Shown: positions 23,733 through 32,322 of the stretch, piece by piece
Layout of the letters: each line of letters starts with the position of its first letter
Position numbering within the stretch: position 1 is the first letter of the stretch
Origin: Lentisphaeria bacterium
Lineage (GTDB): Bacteria; Verrucomicrobiota; Lentisphaeria; Victivallales; Victivallaceae
Assembly: GCA_018265615.1 (NCBI GenBank)
Contig: JABLYX010000053.1
Location: 1 to 33,955, forward strand
Length of the DNA stretch: 33,955 nucleotides
Reading direction: 5' to 3'
Translations under genes and position numbers: made by a program
The notes under the pieces: generated by a model
What the model was told of the DNA's origin: nothing
Database searches by the model: none
The model's input: only the letters and a program-made list of their open reading frames with translations

Positions 23733-25118
23733 ATGGCGAAATATCTGTGCGAGGATTGTCACAATGTATATGACGATGCGGTGGAGAAGGTTGCGTTCGC
23801 GCTGCTGCCGGAGGACTGGGAGTGCCCCGTCTGCGGCGCGCCGAAGTCCGCATACGTGCTGATGGAGGAGGCCGCCCCCGCGGCGGAGAGCGCCCCGGCC
23901 GCCGCCGTCCCGGACAGGACGGGCGACGAGCTCGAAGAGTATATGGCCGATATCCGGAGGATCGCCGAAACCGGCGAATCGATCGACGAGGCGATGCGGA
24001 CCCGCAAGAGGGTGATTTCGTGGGACGACATCCTGTTTCTCGGCGGCCAGCTCGCGCGGCTGCCTCTGCTGCAGGAGGAGCCGGTCTCCACGCGGACGGT
24101 CATCGGCCCGGCGGCGGAGAAGCCGCTCGTGATCGAGAGCCCGGTTTTCGTGAGCCACATGTCGTTCGGCGCGCTGTCGAAGGAGGCGAAGATCGCGCTC
24201 GCGAAGGGCAGCGCGGCGGCGAAGACCGCGATGTGCTCGGGGGAGGGCGGCATCCTCGAAGAGAGCATCGCCGCCTCGCACCGCTATATTTTCGAATATG
24301 TCCCGAACCTCTACAGCGTCACGCCGGAGAATCTGCGGCGGGCCGACGCGGTCGAAATCAAGATCGGGCAGGCCGCGAAGCCCGGCATGGGCGGCCATCT
24401 GCCGGGGAGGAAGGTCACGCCGGAGATCGCCGCCGCGCGCGGCTTCGCCCCGGGAACCGACATCCTGAGCCCGGCGCACTTCAGGGACATCACGACCCCG
24501 GAGGAGCTCAGGGCGAGGATCTCGGAGCTTCGGGAGCTCTCGGAGGGCCGTCCGGTCGGCGTCAAGATCGCCGCCGGGCATATCGAGGAGGATATCGACT
24601 TCATCCTCGAGGCGGGCGCGGATTTCATCACGCTGGACGGCCGCCCGGGCGGAACCGGTTCCTCCCCGAAATACATCAAGATGGCCTCGTCGGTCCCGAC
24701 GGTTTTCGCGCTGGCGCGGGCGCGGAAGCACCTCGACAGACGCGGGGCGAAGCAGGTTTCACTGATCGTGACGGGCGGGCTGCGCGTCTCCCCCGACTTC
24801 GCGAAGGCGCTGGCGCTCGGCGCGGATGCGGTCGCGATCGCGACCTCGGCCCTCGTTGCGATCGGCTGCCGCCAGTTCAGGATGTGCAATACGGGCAAAT
24901 GCCCGTTCGGCGTGACCTCGCAGGATCCGGAACTGCGGAGGAACCTCGATGTGGAGGAGTCCGCCCGCCGCCTCGCGAACTTCCTGCGGGTCAGCACCGC
25001 GGAGATCGCGCAGTTCGCGCGCATCGCCGGCCGTGCCGACGTCCACGAACTGTCGCTCGCGGACCTCTGCACGGTGAACTCCGAGATCAGCGGTCACACG
25101 GACATCCCGCACTGCTGA
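23733..25118 (+). CDS. Rubredoxin-glutamate synthase (FMN domain) fusion
   Basis: A 461-residue protein, with AAAGGAAA before the ATG. Residues 1-45 are a rubredoxin with Cys6, Cys9, Cys31 and Cys34 (CEDC and CPVC). A Pro/Ala linker leads to the FMN-binding synthase domain of glutamate synthase: SHMSFGALSKEAKIALAKG, CSGEGGI, GQAAKPGMGGHLPG, LDGRPGGTGSSP, VTGGLRVSPDFAKALALGADA, and the iron-sulfur Cys set MCNTGKCPFGVTSQDP. The glutaminase and C-terminal GXGXG domains of full GltB are absent, as in archaeal-type split enzymes. It may use rubredoxin-carried electrons for glutamate or another amination reaction. Its 3' end overlaps the converging gene by 32 bases. Confidence 0.88.
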   Translation: MAKYLCEDCHNVYDDAVEKVAFALLPEDWECPVCGAPKSAYVLMEEAAPAAESAPAAAVPDRTGDELEEYMADIRRIAETGESIDEAMRTRKRVISWDDILFLGGQLARLPLLQEEPVSTRTVIGPAAEKPLVIESPVFVSHMSFGALSKEAKIALAKGSAAAKTAMCSGEGGILEESIAASHRYIFEYVPNLYSVTPENLRRADAVEIKIGQAAKPGMGGHLPGRKVTPEIAAARGFAPGTDILSPAHFRDITTPEELRARISELRELSEGRPVGVKIAAGHIEEDIDFILEAGADFITLDGRPGGTGSSPKYIKMASSVPTVFALARARKHLDRRGAKQVSLIVTGGLRVSPDFAKALALGADAVAIATSALVAIGCRQFRMCNTGKCPFGVTSQDPELRRNLDVEESARRLANFLRVSTAEIAQFARIAGRADVHELSLADLCTVNSEISGHTDIPHC

Positions 25119-27057
25119 ACGGATGTTCCTGCCGTCCCGCCGGTTCGAAACGCAGCACCGCGGTCTGCATCGGCTGCAGGGTGAAATCCGGCAGGGCGCC
25201 CTCCGTCCGGCGGCAGCCCGCCGCCGTCAGGCAGGAGACGGGCCGGTATTCCGGTTCCACCGTGAGCGCATCAAGCCGGAACGGGTCGAGCGACAGATTC
25301 TGAACCGTCGCCGCCAGGAAGCCTGCTTGCGGCGAGCGCCGCAGATGGAGCCGGATATCGGCGCGGCCGTCCGTCCGCACCGGCAGCGGCCGGCCGGAGA
25401 GAAAAGCGAACGCCTCGTGCCATTGACGCTGCCGGGCGAAGCTGAAATTGAGGCCGCCTCCCCGTTCCAGGCTCCACGGCAGCAGGACGACCCGCCGTTC
25501 CTCCCGGGTGACGATGTGCAGCACGCCCGGGATCCCGCCGCCGAAAACGCTGCGTTCCAGGAGCCGGGCGCCTTCTCCGGCTCCGGCGCGCCAGAGGATA
25601 TTCCGTCCTGCGGTGCGCAGCAGCGCCGTGGCGCCGTCCCGGTACCGTTCGGTTTCCGGCACCGTCTCCAGCCGCTCGAGCCCGGCGAGCCCGAGATCGA
25701 AGCCGCGCGCCAGCAGGGCTTCGGCGGCGGGGGCGTCCACCGCCGCGCCGCGCCGCAGAAGCATGTCGAGCTCGGCGTCCGTAAAGGCCGCGCACTCCTC
25801 GCCCGCCAGCACCGCCGGCATCGCCGGATTGCCGAAAGCGCACGGAATTCCCAGCCGGGGCAGGACCCGCAGCGCCGGAATCCCTTCCGAGAAGCTGCCC
25901 CACGGCGTCAGCTCCGGGTCCCGCGCCAGGAATCCGTCGGGGGAGGCCGCCGGTTCGAAGCCGATCTCCTCCCACTCCGGCGGCGACAGCAGCCGCAGCT
26001 CGCGGTGGAAAGCCGCCCGCCCGGCGGTCAGCGCCTCGTAGGCCGGATCGGTCGTCCGGGGATCGCCGTAGCTGAACTGATAGCTCAGGAGGCCGGGAAA
26101 TCCGGAGGCCGCCAGCCCTTCGTCGAACGCCTCCAGCGAGGCGGCCGCGGTGAAGAACGTGTTGTGCGGGTATGTGTCGCCTTCCGCGAACACCTCGATC
26201 TCCGTTCCGCGCAGCCACTCCCGCTGGAGCCGCGAATACTCGACCGCCCAGCCGATGTGTTCCGGCGTGCGCCGCCAGTAGGGAGCGCCGCCGGTGCGGA
26301 TGAAAGGCCGGGTCCGGCCGCCGTTGAAGATGCGCGCCAGCTCCCGCAGATCGACGCCGTCGCCGCAGCGGAGCATTGCCGCCGAAGCCAGCCCGATCCG
26401 TGTCTCCGGCGAGACGGCGTGAACCGCTTTTTCGACCACGGCGGCGAGCTCGTAGAGTGACTCGCCGTTGTTCCGGCACCACAGCCGCCGCAGCTCCGGA
26501 TCCGTGCGGACACCGCGGGCCAGCCCGGCCCCGGAGATGCCGCGCCCGGTGCATTCCCGGAACCGGGCCATATGCAGCTCGCAGAAGCAGCCGAACGCCG
26601 CGCCGTGGCTGCCGAGCCGGAAGTCGTCGTCGAGCATCAGCAGAGGCGGCCGGGATTCCGCCAGGATCCCGAGCACCTCCGCCAGATACTCCCGGAACGG
26701 CTGCCCCAGCGGGCAGAAACAGCCGGGCTGCGGCCGGAGTTCCCCCGCCGGATCGGCGCCGACGATGCTGTCGAAACGCGCCTCGCTGCCGCTCATCTCC
26801 CCGGAGTGGCCGATTGTGTGCCCCAGCCAGAGCGCCGGTTCGATTTCCGCCTCGCGGAAGAGCGCGCCGACCCGGCGCAGTTTTTCCGCCAGCGGCCGGA
26901 AGTAGTCCGCGGGAGCGGCCGAGCCCTGCCCGAGGACGGTCAGGAAGACCCTGCGGCACCCCATGTGCCGCAGCCGGGTTCGCATATCCTGCCAGTATTC
27001 CGGGGTACGCCCCTCGGCGTCGATGCACAGAGGAACCGCCATCATCCATTCGTCCAT
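25087..27057 (-). CDS. Uncharacterised TIM-barrel-like protein, possible glycosidase
   Basis: A 656-residue protein with no signal peptide. I do not recognise a family. The first 350 residues look like a TIM barrel of glycosidase type: EPALWLGHTIGH, LLMLDDDFRLG, a Cys-rich FGCFCELHMARF, IGLASAAMLRCGDG, and a possible catalytic segment EVFAEGDTYPHNTFF. The rest is beta-rich (RRVVLLPWSLERGGG; PVRTDGRADIRLHLRR), as in C-terminal domains of GH42- or GH-A-like enzymes. GGAG lies before the ATG. It follows an EamA transporter gene by 24 bases and is probably in an operon controlled by the divergent AraC gene. A cytoplasmic sugar hydrolase acting on an imported oligosaccharide is a reasonable guess. 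Confidence 0.65.
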   Translation of the reverse strand: MDEWMMAVPLCIDAEGRTPEYWQDMRTRLRHMGCRRVFLTVLGQGSAAPADYFRPLAEKLRRVGALFREAEIEPALWLGHTIGHSGEMSGSEARFDSIVGADPAGELRPQPGCFCPLGQPFREYLAEVLGILAESRPPLLMLDDDFRLGSHGAAFGCFCELHMARFRECTGRGISGAGLARGVRTDPELRRLWCRNNGESLYELAAVVEKAVHAVSPETRIGLASAAMLRCGDGVDLRELARIFNGGRTRPFIRTGGAPYWRRTPEHIGWAVEYSRLQREWLRGTEIEVFAEGDTYPHNTFFTAAASLEAFDEGLAASGFPGLLSYQFSYGDPRTTDPAYEALTAGRAAFHRELRLLSPPEWEEIGFEPAASPDGFLARDPELTPWGSFSEGIPALRVLPRLGIPCAFGNPAMPAVLAGEECAAFTDAELDMLLRRGAAVDAPAAEALLARGFDLGLAGLERLETVPETERYRDGATALLRTAGRNILWRAGAGEGARLLERSVFGGGIPGVLHIVTREERRVVLLPWSLERGGGLNFSFARQRQWHEAFAFLSGRPLPVRTDGRADIRLHLRRSPQAGFLAATVQNLSLDPFRLDALTVEPEYRPVSCLTAAGCRRTEGALPDFTLQPMQTAVLRFEPAGRQEHPFSSAGCPCDR

Positions 27058-27081
27058 ATCGTCTTTCTCCTGAATTATCGG

Positions 27082-27966
27082 TCAGCATGCCAGAATGACG
27101 ATTCCGGCCAGACAGAACACCACGCTGCCGGCGGAGGCCGCCGTCACCCGTTCGCGCAGCACCGCCGCGCTGTAAAGCGAAAAACCGGCGATGCAGGAAC
27201 CGAGCACCACCGGATAGCCGATCGAGCCGGCTCCGGCCTGCGCCACCAGATCGAGCCCGCGGTAGAAAAAGAAGTACTGCGCGGCGATGTTCGCCCCGGC
27301 CAGCACCGCAGCCGGCTTCCAGTTCACCGGGCCGCGCCGCGCCTCCGCCTTGCAGCCGGCTTCGGCCCCGAACGCCGCCAGCGTTCCGAGCTGCAGCGCC
27401 GCCGCCTTGCCGACGCTGCCGAACTCCGCTCCGCCCAGATAGGAGGGCAGGTTCGCCAGGCACTGCGAAATACCGGCGGCGGCGAAAGCGGCCAGCGCCG
27501 CGCCGAGCCATTTGCGCATGCCGGCTCCTCCGCCCGCGCCGCCCCGGACCAGCCCGGCCAGGCCGATTCCGGTGAGGATCAGCGCCAGCCCGAGCACCCG
27601 TGGCAGGGTGCAGGAGACTCCGAAAAACAGCATCCCCATCAGGAACGGCCATATCAGCGCCGACTGCACCACGCTCCAGACGACGCCGTTGTGCCCCTGC
27701 CGCATCGCCCGGTTCATCAGCAGGAAGGTGACGAAGTTCGCGGCCCCGGCCAGCGCGAGCAGCATGCCGACCGGAATTGACGGCAGCCGGGCCGCCGCCC
27801 CGTCGAGGAACGGCAGCGCCGCGAGGCTCACCAGCAGGCACGCCAGGGCGGCTTCCGCCTGAATCCGGTTCAGGTTCAGCCCCCGTGCCGCCGAGCGGCT
27901 GACTACGGCGCCGATTGCCACCCACGACAGGCCGGCCGCAATCAGCAGAAGAATACCCGTCTGCAT
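27082..27966 (-). CDS. EamA/DMT-family transporter
   Basis: A 294-residue very hydrophobic protein with about ten membrane segments in two related halves, as in the drug/metabolite transporter superfamily. Recognisable pieces are LLLIAAGLSWVAIGAV, ANFVTFLLMNRAMRQG, VQSALIWPFLMGMLFFG and, in the second half, AAQYFFFYRGLDLVAQAGAGSIGYPVVLGS and ERVTAASAGSVVFCLAGI read as the closing helices. Some members of this superfamily carry sugars (GRP/RhaT types). Pairing with the unknown barrel protein and an AraC regulator suggests uptake of a carbohydrate, which is inference. It is the only transporter-type gene in the window. Confidence 0.8.
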   Translation of the reverse strand: MQTGILLLIAAGLSWVAIGAVVSRSAARGLNLNRIQAEAALACLLVSLAALPFLDGAAARLPSIPVGMLLALAGAANFVTFLLMNRAMRQGHNGVVWSVVQSALIWPFLMGMLFFGVSCTLPRVLGLALILTGIGLAGLVRGGAGGGAGMRKWLGAALAAFAAAGISQCLANLPSYLGGAEFGSVGKAAALQLGTLAAFGAEAGCKAEARRGPVNWKPAAVLAGANIAAQYFFFYRGLDLVAQAGAGSIGYPVVLGSCIAGFSLYSAAVLRERVTAASAGSVVFCLAGIVILAC

Positions 27967-28114
27967 GTTTAATTCCGCCCCCGGCCGGTTTTGAGCCCGC
28001 GTCCGGCGCCCGGGCGCGGGACGGCGGACGACGCGGCCGGCGCGGCCTTCCGTTTTCCCCCGGGCAGGGGTTCCGCGGGTACTGTCATGGTCTGATTCAC
28101 TTTTCTGTTCCTTC
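27967..28114. other. GC-rich leader between EamA gene and divergent promoter
   Basis: This stretch would be the 5' untranslated leader of the EamA operon. It is strongly GC-rich with several short self-complementary pieces (for example GGCGCCCGGGCGCG). I see no gene or clear repeat copy in it. Confidence 0.4.
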
Positions 28115-28177
28115 TTGCATCCTTGATTTTTTTGTGTATATTATAGGATAAATGAAACTGTTTTCCAATGGGAAAAC
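28115..28177. promoter_or_regulatory. Divergent promoter and inverted repeat between EamA and AraC genes
   Basis: On the plus strand TTGCAT (28115-28120), 16 bases, TATATT (28137-28142). On the minus strand TTGGAA (28168-28163), 17 bases, TATAAT (28145-28140), so the two -10 boxes overlap. GTTTTCC-AATG-GGAAAAC (28160-28177) is a perfect inverted repeat lying over the minus-strand -35 and just after the plus-strand start. It is a good candidate site for the AraC protein. Confidence 0.55.
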
Positions 28178-28198
28178 GGGCAAATCACATATAGAATC

Positions 28199-29059
28199 GT
28201 GCAAAACGGATTTTTTTATTACAATTATGCCTGGCCGCCGCCGGAGCGTTGGCCGCTGCCGGCCGTCTGCCGGGCGCGGGCGCGCTATCAGCCGGGACTG
28301 CTGCGGCCGCGGACCCGGCGGATCGAACTGCCCTGCTGGCTGATCGACGCGCCGACCCTGCCCGCCGGGATCCGGACCCGGGTTGCTCCTGAAAACGTCT
28401 GGCGGGAACGCCGGATGCTTGAGCTGCACCTCTACCGGCCGCACACCCTTTTTGAGGAGCAGCATGCTGTCGAAGCGGAGCGGGCCAACGTCTTCGTGAT
28501 GTTCACCGGCGGCGAGTATGCCGGCCTGGACAGGCTTTTCCTGCCGGGGGAACGCTATTTGCGCCTGTTCGACTCCGACCGCCGGATCTGCGACCGGATC
28601 ACGGAGATGGCGCGGCGCGGGATGCTCGAGGGGGAGGCTTCGCGCTGGGACGCGCAGCTGCTGCTCTGCGAGATACTCGCCTGTCTCCGCGCTGCGGTCC
28701 GCACCGGCGAGCCGCATCTGCTGGCCCATCCGGGGGAGGCGGGAGGGGACGGTGATCTGATCCGCCGGATCGACCGGCTGCTGCTCACCCACCTTGCCGA
28801 GCCGTATCCGAGGTCGCGGCTGGCCGCCGAGCTGGGCGTTTCGGTCTCCACGCTCTCCCACCGCTACCGTGAACGGACCGGCCGGAGCATCATGCAGCGC
28901 CGGATGGAGCTCCGGCTCGACCAGGCGGCCACGCTGCTGGATTCGGACCTCACCCTCGATCAGATCGCTGCTCAGACCGGCTTCAGCAGCGGCTTTCACC
29001 TGTCATACGCCTTCAAGCGCCGCTTCGGTATTGCGCCGCGCGGTCGGACAGGCGTCTGA
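28199..29059 (+). CDS. AraC-family transcriptional regulator
   Basis: A 286-residue protein if GTG 28199 is the start; no clear ribosome-binding site precedes it and the next in-frame ATG would cut deep into the first domain. Residues about 20-120 look like a cupin sensor domain (RRMLELHLYRPHTLFEE, ANVFVMFTGGEYAGL). Residues 185-283 carry the two HTH motifs of AraC: SRLAAELGVSVSTLSHRYRERTGRS and LTLDQIAAQTGFSSGFHLSYAFKRRFG. It probably activates the divergent EamA operon in response to a sugar. An inverted repeat in the shared promoter is its likely site. Confidence 0.85.
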   Translation: MQNGFFYYNYAWPPPERWPLPAVCRARARYQPGLLRPRTRRIELPCWLIDAPTLPAGIRTRVAPENVWRERRMLELHLYRPHTLFEEQHAVEAERANVFVMFTGGEYAGLDRLFLPGERYLRLFDSDRRICDRITEMARRGMLEGEASRWDAQLLLCEILACLRAAVRTGEPHLLAHPGEAGGDGDLIRRIDRLLLTHLAEPYPRSRLAAELGVSVSTLSHRYRERTGRSIMQRRMELRLDQAATLLDSDLTLDQIAAQTGFSSGFHLSYAFKRRFGIAPRGRTGV

Positions 29060-29414
29060 TGCGCGGATTTCCCGGCCGGCACGGTGCGTTCCGGCACTGT
29101 GACCCGCCCTGCCGCCGTGTCTGGCGGGCTGTTCCGAAAGAGGTGGTATTAATATTCGATTATATGTTTTCAGTGATTGTTTCGAGTGAATCTTACAGCT
29201 CGTTCGGTTTATGGATAAAATGTTTCAAGTAAGCTCAGGATATTGTGGTTTGTGATGTTGATTCGGGATGAATTTGCATGATCCTCGGTTTTGAGGATTA
29301 TATCGGTCCGGTCCGGTCCGGTCCCGTTGCGGGATGCCGGCGAGCTGACGACGGCGCCGCGCGCTTTCCGCACCGCATTCACGCGGCCGCGGAAAGCGCG
29401 CGGCGCATTCTTTT
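29060..29414. other. Convergent intergenic region with terminator hairpin and AT-rich core
   Basis: Between the AraC stop and the flavoprotein stop. About 29140-29300 is markedly AT-rich. ATCCTC-GGTTTT-GAGGAT (29281-29298) is a small hairpin. GGTCC is repeated four times in tandem at 29305-29324. I find no gene in it. Confidence 0.55.
29354..29413. terminator. Terminator-like hairpin with 18-bp perfect stem
   Basis: GCGCCGCGCGCTTTCCGC (29354-29371) pairs perfectly with 29389-29406 across a 17-base loop, followed on the plus strand by ATTCTTTTCT. It sits 9 bases past the stop of the converging flavoprotein gene and may end both transcripts. Confidence 0.7.
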
Positions 29415-31271
29415 CTACTGCTGCGACAGGAGGCCTAGCAGACGCTTTTCGCGCCAGCTCAGGGGGTAGTCCGCGAGGATGGCCGCGAGGTGGTTCGGGA
29501 TGCCCCACTCCCGGAATTTCCGCGCGGTCACGGCGCGGAACAGAGTATGCATCGGCTCATGGCGCGCCTGGCTGTGAATCAGGGTGTTCCGGAAGAGGAT
29601 GGGCAGCCGGAAATCCTCCGCTTCGAGGATCGGCAGCAGCCCGTCGGCGATCTCCTGCCGGAGCTCCGGAAAACGGTCGCCCAGAGTCAGCAGCCCGCGC
29701 CATGCGTACGAGAAGGTGTCGTAGTCCGCGAGGCGCTCGCGGGCGAGGCCGAGCAGGAGGGCGGCGTCGGAGGGCTCCCCGACCCGGCCGAGCAGGTACG
29801 CCTCCGGAAGAAGCCGCGGGTAGTTGTGCCTGCGGCTGGTCTGCGGGACGTATTCGTCGCGGGCGAGAAGCAGCCTGCGCAGCACGGGGGCCCCGGCGGA
29901 GTCTCCGGCGACCGCGAGCGCGATGGCCGCGTGGGCGGCGGCGTCCTCATCGTCTCCGCTGAGAAACGCCAGCAGGGCCCCGCGTGTCTCGGGGAGATGG
30001 GAGGCCGCATACCAGATCGCCTCTCCGGGCTTGTCGGAGCCGAGCTCCTCCCGCCAGGTTTCGGCCGGGAAACGGCACACGGGGAGGGCTGTTTCGTCAA
30101 GGCAGCCGGAGGCGCGCATGCGCTTTTCAAGCTCATCCCGGTCGATGTCGCGGAGGTCCGTTTTGTTCCCGAGGACGGCGAGCGCGGCGGCGGTCCCGGC
30201 GATTTCGCCGTTCTTCTGCAGACAGCGCTGCATGCGCATGAGGCTCGCGGTCAGGTGGTCGACCGAGACGGCGCGCCCGACGACGAGCAGATTGCGGAAA
30301 CCCTTGACGGTCAGAATTTCCAGCGGGATCGGCGCAATCATGTTCTTGCCCCAGAGGCTCGCGGCGACCATCCAGTCGCAGCCGGTGTCGTCCTCGAACG
30401 CCCAGTCGAGCGAATGGCTGTCGAAATTGCTGTAGGCGTAGCCGAGCGGGCGCTCCTTCCAGCTTCCATCGATGATCTCCTTCGCCGTGAGCATGTGGTC
30501 GCATTCGACGAGGCGCGCTTCGCGGTGCCCCGGCAGCTGCGTGATGTAGTAGAGCCGGGCCGGCTCCGAGTTCGACGGCGGGAAGCAGTGCAGCGAGTTC
30601 GAGTCGATGATCGCGCGGTTCAGCTCTTTCGCGTCGGTCGAGGTCGTGAAGCCCGCGTCGAAGTTCGCGCTCGCGAAACGGTTTTCGTGGCGGAAGACCC
30701 GGACGCTCGAAAACGGCTGCGGCTGCGCGTCGGAGGCGCGCCCCTCGAGGAAGCCCGCTCCGGCCAGCGCGCAGACGTCGCCGTTGCCGGTTCCGTCGAT
30801 GAGGACGCGGCAGCCGAGGTCGCGGATCCCCTCCGGCGTGACCAGCCGGACGCCGCGGACGGTCTCGCCGCCGTCGTCGAGCCAGACGGCGCAGACGCTT
30901 GATTCGTAACGGATTTCAACGCCGGCGGCGCGGAGCTCGCGTTCGACCGCGATCCCCTTTGCATCCGGGTGGAAGGTGCCGCCGTCGATGAACGCGAGGT
31001 AGCGCAGCTGCTGCGCGGCGATGTCGGTCTTCTCGAAGCGCCCGCCGGGGAGCCCGTAGTAGTAGCCGGCGATGCCGCCCGAGGTGGCGGTCCCGCCGGG
31101 GAGGTTCAGTTTGTCGACGGCGCAGACGCTCGCGCCGGCTTCGGCGGCGGTCACGGCTGCGACCGCGCCGGAGGTCCCGAGTCCGATTACGACGACGTCG
31201 AATTCACGTTCGAAGGCCGGGACGGCTTCGCGCCGGACGGTTTTGTGACGGATCATTTCACACAGCAGCAT
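29415..31271 (-). CDS. FAD-dependent oxidoreductase with HEAT-like C-terminus
   Basis: A 618-residue protein. ATG 31271 has GGGAGG 8 bases upstream; ATG 31277 overlaps the previous stop (ATGA) but lies too close to that site. Residues 25-55 hold the FAD-binding fold (VVVIGLGTSGAVAAV with Gly30, Gly32, Gly35; Asp in AVDKLNLPGG). GGTATSGGIAGYYYG, VLIDGTGNGDVCALAG and a late FRNLLVVGRAVSVDH fit the FAD_oxidored/FAD-dependent family common in Lentisphaerota and Planctomycetota. From about 445 to 600 come helical repeats resembling HEAT (AAHAAIALAVAGDSAGAPVLRRLL). No signal peptide is seen. The substrate is unknown; such genes often accompany polysaccharide loci. Confidence 0.85.
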   Translation of the reverse strand: MLLCEMIRHKTVRREAVPAFEREFDVVVIGLGTSGAVAAVTAAEAGASVCAVDKLNLPGGTATSGGIAGYYYGLPGGRFEKTDIAAQQLRYLAFIDGGTFHPDAKGIAVERELRAAGVEIRYESSVCAVWLDDGGETVRGVRLVTPEGIRDLGCRVLIDGTGNGDVCALAGAGFLEGRASDAQPQPFSSVRVFRHENRFASANFDAGFTTSTDAKELNRAIIDSNSLHCFPPSNSEPARLYYITQLPGHREARLVECDHMLTAKEIIDGSWKERPLGYAYSNFDSHSLDWAFEDDTGCDWMVAASLWGKNMIAPIPLEILTVKGFRNLLVVGRAVSVDHLTASLMRMQRCLQKNGEIAGTAAALAVLGNKTDLRDIDRDELEKRMRASGCLDETALPVCRFPAETWREELGSDKPGEAIWYAASHLPETRGALLAFLSGDDEDAAAHAAIALAVAGDSAGAPVLRRLLLARDEYVPQTSRRHNYPRLLPEAYLLGRVGEPSDAALLLGLARERLADYDTFSYAWRGLLTLGDRFPELRQEIADGLLPILEAEDFRLPILFRNTLIHSQARHEPMHTLFRAVTARKFREWGIPNHLAAILADYPLSWREKRLLGLLSQQ

Positions 31272-31273
31272 GG

Positions 31274-32077
31274 TCATGCCCTCCCGAAGCTGATGCCGGC
31301 GTCGATCGCGCGGAGCGGATTTTCGAAGCGGGCGGGGTTGAAGAACGTGTGGTTCGGCGCGAAGGTGCGGTCGTCGCATTCAAGCTCGAAGAGCCGCTGT
31401 TTTGCGATCGTTGCGATCTTGTTGAGCTTGAAGAAGATCTCGCGGCGCGTGCTCCACGCGGCGAGCAGCTCCTCCCGCGCCTCCGGCCAGCTTCCGGCGG
31501 GGTCGCAGGGGACGGTGAAATAGAGCTCGTCGGCGGTGCGTCCGGGGCGCATGGAGCCGACGGCCGGCTTCCAGGTCTTCATCATTTCGGCGGCGTTCGG
31601 GGCGATGGCCACGGCGGTCAGGCTCGCGGCCCTGCGGTTGGTTTTGCCGAACGCCGGGTTCGAGAGGCACTCGGGGGTCGTGTCGATGATGCGCCGGGCG
31701 CGGATCTCCCCGCTGCCGTCCGCGTCGAACAGCGTGACGGCAAAGCCGTCGCCGTCGGGGCGGATCGCGGTGACTTCGGTCCAGAGCCGGAACATGGCAT
31801 GGTGCGGCAGGAGCGCTTTGTAGAGGAACGGGGCGAGCATATAGCAGTCGGAGCGTTCGCCGTTGATCGCGCCGCGGTCGTCGAGCGTGCGGAAGAGCTC
31901 GCGCGCTTCGGCGGACTTAAGCTCGCTTTTCCAGTTCGAGGTCGGGCGGAAGGTGTCGAAGTATTCGGCTCCGACGATTGCGCCGCGGTCGACGATGACG
32001 GTCGAGCCGCGTCCGGAGAGCGCGATTCCCGCGCTCCAGCATCCGGCTCCGATGACAAGTGTGTCGTAACAGACCAT
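31274..32077 (-). CDS. Small FAD-dependent oxidoreductase-like protein
   Basis: A 267-residue protein with GGAG 7 bases before the ATG. The N-terminus is a dinucleotide-binding motif (DTLVIGAGCWSAGIALSGRGSTVIVDRG). Later parts, such as FRLWTEVTAIRPDGDGFAVTLFDADG and RRIIDTTPECLSNPAF, fit the first half of the FAD_oxidored family. It is much shorter than its neighbour and has no evident substrate domain, so it may be a partial paralogue or a subunit of the larger one. Its stop overlaps the next gene, so the two are translationally coupled. The DNA coding for residues 3-8 contains an 11-mer also found twice at the GntR promoter. Confidence 0.75.
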   Translation of the reverse strand: MVCYDTLVIGAGCWSAGIALSGRGSTVIVDRGAIVGAEYFDTFRPTSNWKSELKSAEARELFRTLDDRGAINGERSDCYMLAPFLYKALLPHHAMFRLWTEVTAIRPDGDGFAVTLFDADGSGEIRARRIIDTTPECLSNPAFGKTNRRAASLTAVAIAPNAAEMMKTWKPAVGSMRPGRTADELYFTVPCDPAGSWPEAREELLAAWSTRREIFFKLNKIATIAKQRLFELECDDRTFAPNHTFFNPARFENPLRAIDAGISFGRA

Positions 32078-32131
32078 TGGTGACTCCCGGTTTGGTGGAT
32101 GGTTCTCACTGAAACTGATCCCTGGAATATC

Positions 32132-32159
32132 AATATAGCCCGCCCCGCAGCGATTTCAA
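32132..32159 (-). promoter_or_regulatory. Promoter of the flavoprotein operon
   Basis: On the minus strand TTGAAA (32159-32154), 16 bases, TATATT (32137-32132), about 55 bases before the ATG at 32077. Confidence 0.6.
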
Positions 32160-32322
32160 TGAAATGGAACACTTTGCGCCGGAAACCGCATGGGAGCGCA
32201 CTTCCGGCGGGCCGGCACTCCGCGTTTCCGCAGGAAATGGAGCCGCAGGCCCCGGCAGGCGATAGAACACTTTGGGATCGCGGTGAAAAACCATAATTTT
32301 CTGAAAAAAATCGAAATGCCTC

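Noticed and set aside
25271..27925. An 884-codon minus-strand frame across the EamA and 656-residue genes
   Set aside because: It is Gly/Arg/Ala-rich without motifs and lies out of frame with two genes that have normal composition, ribosome-binding sites and, for EamA, clear membrane segments.
28152..28343. A 63-codon frame with ATG at 28152 just after the AraC promoter
   Set aside because: It is in a different frame from AraC, lacks a proper ribosome-binding site and has no recognisable sequence. A short leader peptide cannot be excluded.
29305..29324. GGTCC tandem units as a possible CRISPR or VNTR locus
   Set aside because: Only four 5-bp units without spacers; too small for either. No CRISPR-like array was seen anywhere in the window.
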